From NCBI GenBank assembly GCA_029856295.1, contig JAHQWS010000080.1:1-8231 (forward strand): a stretch of DNA of 8,231 nt. The letters run 5' to 3'. Below are positions 1 through 5,165 of this stretch, one piece after another. This stretch comes from Promethearchaeia archaeon (lineage in GTDB: Archaea > Asgardarchaeota > Lokiarchaeia > Sigyniarchaeales > SOKP01). The first letter of the stretch is position 1. Each line of letters starts with the position of its first letter. Both the position numbers and the translations under genes were made by a program. The notes beneath the pieces are model-generated. The model was not told where the DNA came from and did no database searches. It saw only the letters and a program-made list of their open reading frames with translations.

Positions 1-1431
1 GGTCTTAACAGACAAATAAGTGAGATTGTAAAGCTTCATGAGGAAGGTTTAGCAAATACTACTGATATGTTTAATCAACTTATTTCAAAATTAAGAGAAG
101 CAATAAATAATACGGTTGGTTCTATAAGTGGTATAACGAACTCTACTGCTAAATCTGGAGAAGATGTAAAAAAGATTTTCGAAGATATTAGTGAACAATT
201 CAGTAAGGCTGTTAATATGGCCGAAGAAAAATTAGGAGGGATTTCTGAAAATGTCTTCGGTTCTTTTAAAAATTTAAAGGAAACATTTTCAACAAATATC
301 ATTGATACACTAAATGATTTACTTAGTAACATAATAGACAGGCTTGAAATTAGTGAGCAGGCGACAAATGAGTTTTGGGAACAAGCTAAGAGAGGTGGAG
401 GTGCTGCATTAACTATGAAAGATATTTGGTTTATACGATCCATTGAAGGGGCGAAAGCTCATATAAACGATCAAATTTCTAAAGCGAAAATGAGAATTTT
501 AATTGTTGCGCCTCAAATTAACGATATTGATATTGAAGCAGTAAAAGCTTGTAAATCACATATAAATATAAGAATTGCTGCGAATATTGATTTATATAAC
601 ATTTCGCATAAGGAGATTATAGAGGAATTAAATCAATTTCACAATGTTTCTTATAGAAATCGGAAGTTACAAAATCTATGGGGAATTAATAAAGATTATG
701 AAGAAGTAGTGGTATGTGTATTATCTAAGTCTGATTTTGGGACTGAAATCGCAGGTATTGGAAGTATAATTGAAGAGCATATAAAAATCTTTGTACCAAT
801 CTTAGAAGAAGCCTGGTTGGGAGCTCAAAAAGATGTTATGCCCTCCTACAGATCAGCAATTTCAAAAGAAATGGCACCCAAACCTTTAATTGCACCTAAA
901 GCTGAACAAACTATTCAGAAACCATCAATCGCTCCTTCGACAAAACCAGAAGTTTTGAAACCCTTAGAAACTCCCCGACCTCAACCTAGTATTTCAAAAC
1001 TAACAGAAAAGGAAATTAAACCTGTTGCTATTCCCGATCAAGTAATAAAACCTGAAGAAAAACTACGAGAAGCCAAACCTGATGTTAAATTGGAACTAAC
1101 AGAGAAACCAAGTATAGAAGAACCAAAGATTGAAATTAAAGAACCACCTGTTTCAGAAAGTGTAGTAAAACCTGAATTGGCGGAGGGAGATCCCCTGAAA
1201 AATGAAATTGATTCATTATTAAAGAATCTTAATAATATGACTGGTAATGAAGTATCATTGAATTTAGAAAAAATAAAAACTATTATAACTGAAACTAGAG
1301 GATATTCAGGAGTTTTAAAACCAATAAAGTTAACTATATCGACTCTACAATCCTCTGGTCAATTAAGTGAAAGTGAGATATCACAATTAAAAAGTAAGAT
1401 AACCTTTTGGCGTAGAAAATTAAATGCTTGA
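1..1431 (+). CDS. Coiled-coil protein with TrmB/PLD-like domain, Pro-rich linker and C-terminal helical domain (5' partial)
   Basis: The frame is open from base 1 (first residues GLNRQISEIVKLHEEG), so the gene starts left of the window. The ATG at 67 is an internal Met without a well-placed ribosome site. Visible parts, in residues counted from base 1: about 1-120 are heptad-like amphipathic helices rich in Glu, Lys, Ser and Asn, probably a coiled coil. About 125-275 form an alternating alpha/beta domain beginning FWEQAKRGGG, with a strand ILIVAP and later strands IRIAANID and VVVCVLS; this resembles the C-terminal TrmB/PLD-like fold, but no HxK(x)4D catalytic motif is visible. About 280-395 are a low-complexity linker dominated by KP, EP and AP. 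About 397-476 are a helical domain ending WRRKLNA. No transmembrane segment is seen. In other archaeal proteins such domains follow a winged helix, which would lie outside the window here. A regulatory or scaffold role is inferred; the function is unknown. Confidence 0.8.
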   Translation, partial: GLNRQISEIVKLHEEGLANTTDMFNQLISKLREAINNTVGSISGITNSTAKSGEDVKKIFEDISEQFSKAVNMAEEKLGGISENVFGSFKNLKETFSTNIIDTLNDLLSNIIDRLEISEQATNEFWEQAKRGGGAALTMKDIWFIRSIEGAKAHINDQISKAKMRILIVAPQINDIDIEAVKACKSHINIRIAANIDLYNISHKEIIEELNQFHNVSYRNRKLQNLWGINKDYEEVVVCVLSKSDFGTEIAGIGSIIEEHIKIFVPILEEAWLGAQKDVMPSYRSAISKEMAPKPLIAPKAEQTIQKPSIAPSTKPEVLKPLETPRPQPSISKLTEKEIKPVAIPDQVIKPEEKLREAKPDVKLELTEKPSIEEPKIEIKEPPVSESVVKPELAEGDPLKNEIDSLLKNLNNMTGNEVSLNLEKIKTIITETRGYSGVLKPIKLTISTLQSSGQLSESEISQLKSKITFWRRKLNA

Positions 1432-1764
1432 ACTCAAGTAATAAATTCGTTTAATTAAATTTATTATGTTTCAACTTAAATTCTAATTTAGAAAACTATT
1501 AAGTTATCTAACTTGATTTTTTTGAAATAAATATCAATTCAGAAAATGTATGAATTTTAAAAAGGCATAAATATGAAAATCTTTTCAAGAAATAAAATTT
1601 GATATAAAACAAAAGAAGATTTTATAAAAAAAAATTAGAGACACATTTACTACTAAAATTACGACTAAACACATTCTTTTATAGTTAGGGGATTTTCCTA
1701 GATACGCTATCTAAATAATACAATTGCTAATAACATAAAAGAAAAGAATGCAAATTTATTAGTA
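1432..1764. other. Gene-poor AT-rich spacer
   Basis: This stretch of more than 300 bases separates the first coding region from the small frames at 1765. All frames are broken by frequent stops and I see no RNA gene. It contains the terminator-like hairpins at 1477-1523, a TATA-like TTTATAAAAA (1621-1630) and a second weaker A/T box (TAACATAAAA, near 1731-1740). The latter lies roughly 25-30 bases before the TTG at 1765 and could be its promoter. It may partly be decayed coding sequence, but I could not recognise any residue pattern to prove that. Confidence 0.5.
1501..1523 (+). terminator. Hairpin plus T-run terminator after the coiled-coil gene
   Basis: A perfect 6-bp inverted repeat (AAGTTA-TC-TAACTT, 1501-1514) is followed two bases later by seven Ts (1517-1523), about 70 bases after the stop codon. 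In a real hairpin the loop would be at least four bases, leaving a 5-bp stem. A second small inverted repeat (TAAATT-CT-AATTTA, 1477-1490) lies just before it. Archaeal termination depends mainly on T-rich tracts, so the T-run is the stronger part of the evidence. Short AT palindromes also arise by chance in DNA this AT-rich. Confidence 0.45.
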
Positions 1765-1986
1765 TTGAATAAAAAATCATATGTAACTAAAATTATAAAG
1801 ATGGTTAAAATAGAGAATAATTATAGAGATAGAATATATAAAATTTTTGAAAAATGCTGTGAAGATTTCACAAATCATTTTAATCATACCCAGGAATTAA
1901 TCTCACAAAATTTATTAAAACTACGCCTTAGTGTTGTTGAAAAAGCTGTAGATGATGTAATTACTAATTTTTTCGAGAGGGAATGA
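1765..1986 (+). CDS. Small helical protein or N-terminal fragment of a broken coiled-coil gene
   Basis: This is a 73-residue frame starting at TTG 1765; the first ATG in frame is at 1801 and would give 61 residues (MVKIENNYRD...). Neither start has a Shine-Dalgarno sequence. The product is predicted to be all-helical and charged, with paired cysteines in EKCCEDF and no membrane segment. Residues such as NHFNHTQELISQNLLKLR show heptad-like spacing. The stop TGA overlaps the ATG of the next small frame (ATGA at 1983-1986). The helical pattern continues smoothly into that frame, as if one A had been lost from GGGAATGAAA. This favours a frameshifted fragment over an intact small gene, but translational coupling of two small proteins is possible. 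No family is recognised. The coiled-coil character resembles the N-terminal part of the gene at 1-1431, so it may be a decayed relative; that is inference. Confidence 0.5.
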   Translation: MNKKSYVTKIIKMVKIENNYRDRIYKIFEKCCEDFTNHFNHTQELISQNLLKLRLSVVEKAVDDVITNFFERE

Positions 1987-2081
1987 AAAAATTAAAGGAA
2001 GATTTTAAAGCTAAGGTTAAAGAAGTACAGATGGCTGTTAATAAGGAATTTAATGAAGAAACTGCAAATATTAAATTATAG
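1983..2081 (+). pseudogene. 32-residue coiled-coil frame continuing the 1765-1986 product
   Basis: ATG at 1983 opens 32 codons to TAG at 2079-2081. The peptide is Lys/Glu-rich and helical (MKKLKEDFKAKVKEVQ...), ending NEETANIKL. It overlaps the stop of the preceding frame by ATGA and lies in the -1 frame relative to it. Joining FFERE to MKKLKEDF restores an uninterrupted amphipathic helix, which is why I read it as the downstream half of a frameshifted gene, probably also truncated at its end. A T-rich stretch follows (about 2082-2112). The alternative is a real coupled micro-protein. Confidence 0.4.
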
Positions 2082-2244
2082 TTCTATTTTCATTGAATTT
2101 TATCTGCTTTTAGATGATAATGCCCTTCTAACCTTGAAAGCTCAAAAAAGTATAATTCATAAAAAGTAATCCAAACAAAAGCTTTAGGAAATCGAAAATT
2201 TTAATTCAAAAACTTCTAATTTTTAGGCTCTTTAACCTTTCATA
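2082..2244. other. Spacer upstream of the reductase gene, no clear promoter
   Basis: AT-rich non-coding DNA. Its first 30 bases are T-rich and could end transcription from the small frames upstream. TATA-like stretches occur near 2150-2166 (GTATAATTCATAAAAAG) and 2195-2203, but none stands at a decisive distance from the ATG at 2245, and no Shine-Dalgarno motif precedes that ATG. Confidence 0.35.
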
Positions 2245-3447
2245 ATGGATCAGAATATTGAGAAATTTGATGTAGTCATTATAGGGGCGTCACTTTCAGG
2301 CAATTATTTAGCATTCTTGTTATCTAATTTTAATTTAAAAATAGCAGTCATCGAAGAACATCAAGAAATAGGACTACCCTTTCAATGCGCGGGAATTATT
2401 TCTAAAAAATTAACTCAACTTATTGATTTACCTAAAGATATTATATTAAATCAAGTTAAAAAAGCTAAAATTTTCTCACCATCAGGAATTTACATAAGAC
2501 TTTCCGGAGAGGAGCAACCTTATGTTATCGATCGAGTAGCATTAGACAAATTGTTTTATCAGAGGGTTAAAAGCAATAACAAAATACAGTATTATCTCGA
2601 AGAAAAATTCATTTCTTTCAAATATATTACAGAAAAACATAAAAAAAGTGTTTTGATCGAGACTAATAAAAGAAAACTAAAATCTAAAATGCTGGTTGGT
2701 TGTGATGGTCCATTATCTTCAGTATCTAAGTTAATGGGTATAAAAAATAAACTTATCTATGCAACTCAGATTCGAATAAAAGCTAATTTTGACCAAAATG
2801 AGGCAGTAATGTGGTTTGATCCTAAATGGAAAGAATTATTTGGATGGATTGTTCCAGAAGGAAATAAAATTTATAGAATAGGACTTGGTTCTTCCAAAAA
2901 TGTTGCGAAAAATTTTCAAATTTTTTTAAAAAAATTAGATGTTGTTTTTGATGATAAGTTAGACCAACAAGGCGGGATAATTCCCTATGGATATATGAAT
3001 AAATCTGCATTTGATAATATTCTATTATTAGGTGATGCAGCAGGGCAAGTGAAAGCAACAACAGGAGGGGGGGTCGTAATGCTGTTAACAGCTGCAAAAT
3101 ATGCGGCATTTTGTATAAAAAATTGTTTCAAAAATAATAGATTCTCAAAAAGGTACATTGAAAAACTTTATGAAGAACCTTGTAAGGCTACAATAGGTAA
3201 ACAATTAAAAGTCCATTTCTTAATTAGAACATTTTTTGAAACGTTTACTGATGCCGATTATGATATGCTTTTTCAAATTGTAAAAGCAAATAAAATTGAA
3301 GAAATAGTTTCTCTCTATGGAGATATGGACTTTCCAAGAGAAATGGTCATAAAATTGTTGAAAAATTCTATGTTTATAAAGTTCATAATTAGAATATGGA
3401 GGAAAAATCCTCTAATTCTCATAAAAATCCTCAAGATATTTATATAA
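2245..3447 (+). CDS. Geranylgeranyl reductase family FAD-dependent oxidoreductase
   Basis: A flavoprotein of the geranylgeranyl reductase (GGR) family, which saturates double bonds of isoprenoid chains in archaeal membrane lipids or polyprenyl/quinone side chains. At 400 residues it matches the short archaeal GGR length. Visible motifs, in order: the N-terminal Rossmann loop DVVIIGASLSG (residues 9-19, binding the FAD ADP moiety); the family segment EIGLPFQCAG with Cys48, equivalent in position to the active-site loop cysteine of archaeal GGRs; VGCDGPLSSVSKLMGI (near 150-165); the substrate-cavity motif LFGWIVPEG (198-206), matching YxWxFP; and the second FAD motif LLGDAAGQVKATTGGG (260-275). 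The last 25 or so residues are hydrophobic and basic and could anchor the enzyme at the membrane. ATG 2245 is right because the FAD motif follows at once; no clear ribosome site is seen. It is monocistronic, so lipid versus quinone substrate cannot be decided from context. Confidence 0.93.
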   Translation: MDQNIEKFDVVIIGASLSGNYLAFLLSNFNLKIAVIEEHQEIGLPFQCAGIISKKLTQLIDLPKDIILNQVKKAKIFSPSGIYIRLSGEEQPYVIDRVALDKLFYQRVKSNNKIQYYLEEKFISFKYITEKHKKSVLIETNKRKLKSKMLVGCDGPLSSVSKLMGIKNKLIYATQIRIKANFDQNEAVMWFDPKWKELFGWIVPEGNKIYRIGLGSSKNVAKNFQIFLKKLDVVFDDKLDQQGGIIPYGYMNKSAFDNILLLGDAAGQVKATTGGGVVMLLTAAKYAAFCIKNCFKNNRFSKRYIEKLYEEPCKATIGKQLKVHFLIRTFFETFTDADYDMLFQIVKANKIEEIVSLYGDMDFPREMVIKLLKNSMFIKFIIRIWRKNPLILIKILKIFI

Positions 3448-3480
3448 ATTCTAAAAAATAATTTTTTTTATAATATCTTG
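3432..3480. terminator. Bidirectional terminator hairpin between convergent genes
   Basis: A perfect 9-bp inverted repeat, CAAGATATT (3432-3440) and AATATCTTG (3472-3480), encloses a second pairing of an A-run (3452-3458) with a T-run (3462-3470). The T8 tract follows the stop of the plus-strand reductase (3447). Read on the other strand, the A6 tract gives a U-run after the stop of the minus-strand membrane protein (3485). The left arm lies inside the last codons of the reductase. Position exactly between two converging stop codons, and the symmetric composition, support termination in both directions. Confidence 0.65.
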
Positions 3481-3484
3481 TTCT

Positions 3485-3853
3485 TCAGTGAGGAGTTAAA
3501 GTAAAAATAGCGATTTCATTAAATAAATAATACCAAATTGCCATCAAAGCCACAACAATTACAGTTGATATAAATCCAAACCATTTAACTCCCTTTGGGA
3601 TTCCTAAACCCTCCTCATTTTTGCGCTGTACGATTGCTCTAACTGTCGCAACTGAATAAATTAAAGCAACTAATAATGTGACGAAATATGTAAATAGAGC
3701 TAATAATGCAAATGTGTATATAGGATTTCCCTCTGGATCAAGCAATTCATTTAGCCAAATCCAATACGTAAAGATTAAATATGTCGGGATTGAAAAATAA
3801 ATGATCGCTGTTATGAAAAACACAATTCCCCATAAAATACCTTTCTCTGACAT
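3485..3853 (-). CDS. Small integral membrane protein with three predicted helices
   Basis: A 122-residue protein that I cannot assign to a family. It shows three hydrophobic segments at about residues 6-34, 46-71 and 90-111. The loop between segments 2 and 3 is basic (R72, R77, K78, K87, K90), and the loop between segments 1 and 2 is acidic and proline-rich (LLDPEGNP). By the positive-inside rule this suggests a cytoplasmic N-terminus and an external C-terminus. The first segment is rich in aromatic residues (Tyr, Trp, Phe). No cysteines, histidine clusters or enzyme motifs are visible. It sits 39 bases downstream of the cysteine-rich pair on the same strand but has its own TATA box 25 bases before the ATG. 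It may therefore be transcribed separately, probably as a leaderless message. Confidence 0.75.
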   Translation of the reverse strand: MSEKGILWGIVFFITAIIYFSIPTYLIFTYWIWLNELLDPEGNPIYTFALLALFTYFVTLLVALIYSVATVRAIVQRKNEEGLGIPKGVKWFGFISTVIVVALMAIWYYLFNEIAIFTLTPH

Positions 3854-3873
3854 TAATCAAAATAAATTTTTAT

Positions 3874-3882
3874 TATTTATAA
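3874..3882 (-). promoter_or_regulatory. TATA box of the membrane protein gene (leaderless prediction)
   Basis: On the minus strand TTATAAATA reads from 3882 to 3874. Its centre is 25 bases from the A of the start codon at 3853, the usual archaeal TATA-to-transcription-start distance, so transcription is predicted to begin at or within a few bases of the ATG. No Shine-Dalgarno sequence is present, which agrees with a leaderless message. Confidence 0.5.
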
Positions 3883-3892
3883 TTCTTGATAG

Positions 3893-4411
3893 TTACTTCC
3901 AATTTTTTTTTAAATCCCTTCTCGTTAATTGTCTTACTTTATCAACGGCCCATAATACGAATTTATAACATGTTTTTGACCATGTTTTATTCTTTTGGTA
4001 TTCCATCATCCCATTTGGATCGCTGAAATCATAACCACAAAGAGCAGGACACACAACAGATCCAAACTCTTTTTCAAATTCGGAGCAATACTTAGAAGCC
4101 TTAAGGTATGCTACCGCCATTTTATCATCTTTCATTTTCTCTTGACCGCCTATGATTATACCTAATGCTGCACAAGCACCCGCTACAGCACCACAAGCCC
4201 CTTGCCATCCTTCTTTGGACTTATAACCCCCAAAACCTCCAGCTAACGGCATAGCCAGATTATGAAATAAATAGTTATCTATCCCAAGTATATCTAATAC
4301 GCTCGTTAATGTTAATTCAGCACAATTTATCCCCTCTTTTAAATTTGGTAAAGAATTTTCTAATTCATAGATTTTGTCATCAAATCTACCATTTATATCA
4401 TTTTCTACCAT
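3893..4411 (-). CDS. C_GCAxxG_C_C family cysteine-rich putative redox protein (second of tandem pair)
   Basis: A 172-residue soluble protein of the C_GCAxxG_C_C family, putative redox or metal-binding proteins also found as a domain of split-Soret cytochrome c; the biochemical role is not established. Family hallmarks: INCAE with Cys30, a glycine-rich stretch AGGFGG (57-62), then GACGAVAGA with Cys73, and further cysteines at 80, 109, 121, 125 and 148. The C-terminal pattern is VCPALCG followed by a single Cys in a helix. It has no signal peptide or membrane segment. Its ATG is preceded by GGAG (4424-4421 on the minus strand) with a nine-base spacer, so the start is secure. It follows the related gene at 4430-4942 by 18 bases and is presumably co-transcribed. 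The two proteins share the layout but differ strongly in sequence and cysteine content, which points to an old duplication. Confidence 0.85.
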   Translation of the reverse strand: MVENDINGRFDDKIYELENSLPNLKEGINCAELTLTSVLDILGIDNYLFHNLAMPLAGGFGGYKSKEGWQGACGAVAGACAALGIIIGGQEKMKDDKMAVAYLKASKYCSEFEKEFGSVVCPALCGYDFSDPNGMMEYQKNKTWSKTCYKFVLWAVDKVRQLTRRDLKKNWK

Positions 4412-4420
4412 AGATCTATT

Positions 4421-4424
4421 CTCC
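4421..4424 (-). promoter_or_regulatory. Shine-Dalgarno site of the second cysteine-rich gene
   Basis: GGAG on the minus strand lies nine bases before ATG 4411, inside the 18-base gap between the two cysteine-rich genes. It fixes the start of the downstream gene and supports translation from a shared message. Confidence 0.6.
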
Positions 4425-4429
4425 TTTTC

Positions 4430-4942
4430 TCATTTTTTAGGTTTAAAACCATTATCTAAAATTATTTTAGTAGCAAGTTTAGCTATATTGCCCACAAGTT
4501 CAGAACAATGTTCCATCATTCCAGATTTAAAAGCTTCTTTTAAATCATTAGGATCCCAAAGATTATAAGTTCTACCCATGAGAGATTCCTGTACATTATA
4601 ACATCTACATGAGCCATATTTTTCAACCAATTGATCATGCAATTCTTTGACTAAAGCATAAGATTTCATAGGTTTCATCATTTTTTTGAAATCTTTATGT
4701 TCTCGGCCAAAAATATATCCAATAACCATTGATGCTCCTACAAGTGCTCCGCAAGATCCATCTCCTGTCAAACCTAATCCATCAGCTAAACCGCTTCCTG
4801 CTTTAAACACATCATCATTCCATATTCCTAAAGCATCAAATATAGCAGCAATCGATGTTTGAGCGCATCCAGTGCACTCTTTTTCGTATTTTTTTCCAAG
4901 TTCAAAAGCCTTTTCTAAAATCAAATCTGTTGATTCTTCCAT
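4430..4942 (-). CDS. C_GCAxxG_C_C family cysteine-rich putative redox protein (first of tandem pair)
   Basis: A 170-residue relative of the next gene, in the same putative redox family. From ATG 4942 the visible features are a CxxC-type pair in ECTGCAQ (Cys23, Cys26), a Gly/Asp-rich segment GLTGDG leading to GSCGALVGA with Cys64, YGSCRC with Cys112 and Cys114, and a last helix containing Cys146 (MMEHCSEL). There is no signal peptide or membrane segment. A GTG at 4951 would add three residues, but GAGG (4949-4946) stands directly before the ATG and looks like the ribosome site, so I prefer ATG 4942. It is the first gene of a two-gene minus-strand unit with a TATA box near 5016, divergent from the acyl-CoA dehydrogenase operon. 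Such proteins may carry a metal or haem-linked redox centre; electron exchange with the neighbouring flavoproteins is speculation from proximity only. Confidence 0.85.
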   Translation of the reverse strand: MEESTDLILEKAFELGKKYEKECTGCAQTSIAAIFDALGIWNDDVFKAGSGLADGLGLTGDGSCGALVGASMVIGYIFGREHKDFKKMMKPMKSYALVKELHDQLVEKYGSCRCYNVQESLMGRTYNLWDPNDLKEAFKSGMMEHCSELVGNIAKLATKIILDNGFKPKK

Positions 4943-4973
4943 TTTCCTCACATTTTATACAATAATCGTTAAT

Positions 4974-4983
4974 TCAATATTGA
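4974..4983. promoter_or_regulatory. 10-bp palindrome in the divergent region, possible operator
   Basis: TCAATATTGA is a perfect palindrome located just downstream of the predicted transcription start (about 4990) of the minus-strand pair. A repressor bound here would block that transcript. Palindromes of this size are fairly common by chance in AT-rich DNA, so the call is weak. Confidence 0.2.
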
Positions 4984-5011
4984 GTTATGTTTATTCATAT
5001 TATTCTTAATA

Positions 5012-5020
5012 ATTTATAAG
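5012..5020 (-). promoter_or_regulatory. TATA box of the cysteine-rich gene pair
   Basis: CTTATAAAT reads on the minus strand from 5020 to 5012, preceded by a purine-rich AAAAAT that could be the TFB recognition element. Transcription would start near 4990, giving a leader of about 48 bases that ends in the GAGG ribosome site at 4949-4946. A closer box, TATAAAA (4959-4953), is too near the start codon to serve the annotated ATG. Confidence 0.45.
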
Positions 5021-5132
5021 ATTTTTAATTTTATAATAAATACTTCTTGATATAATTTTAGAACCTCTATACCTATAAATCTTTTAACTAACATGGTAAA
5101 TTATTTAACTTATTTTATGATTAAAAAAATTA

Positions 5133-5144
5133 ATATATATAAAA
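5133..5144 (+). promoter_or_regulatory. TATA box of the acd-etfBA operon (leaderless prediction)
   Basis: An ATATATATAAAA tract is centred near 5139, about 26 bases before the TTG start at 5166. With normal archaeal spacing the transcript would begin at, or a base or two before, the start codon. Only a weak AGGT (5155-5158) precedes the gene as a possible ribosome site. The 9-base sequence AAATTGAAT occurs at 5142-5150 and again at 5163-5171, a 21-base repeat flanking the predicted start site. Confidence 0.5.
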
Positions 5145-5165
5145 TTGAATATATAGGTTTTTAAA

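Noticed and set aside
67..69. ATG as the start of the first gene
   Set aside because: The same frame is open and coding-like back to base 1, and no well-spaced ribosome site precedes this ATG, so the gene is treated as 5' partial.
75..443. Minus-strand open frame opposite the coiled-coil gene
   Set aside because: Antisense shadow of a clearly coding frame; the hydrophobic, Ser/Leu-rich translation is what opposite-strand reading of Lys/Glu-rich coding DNA gives.
1432..2244. Search of the gene-poor region for tRNA, CRISPR repeats or insertion-sequence ends
   Set aside because: No cloverleaf-like arms, regularly spaced repeats, terminal inverted repeats or transposase fragments were seen; only short A/T palindromes.
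2822..3109. Minus-strand open frame opposite the reductase
   Set aside because: It lies across the conserved FAD motif of the plus-strand gene, has Leu-rich low-complexity translation and no promoter.
4374..4568. Plus-strand open frame across the junction of the two cysteine-rich genes
   Set aside because: Antisense to two family-matching genes, with no promoter or ribosome site of its own.
5093..5164. A 23-codon frame starting at ATG 5093 just before the acyl-CoA dehydrogenase
   Set aside because: It covers the TATA tract of the operon, has low-complexity A/T-driven composition and no ribosome site. An upstream leader peptide cannot be excluded but is not supported.
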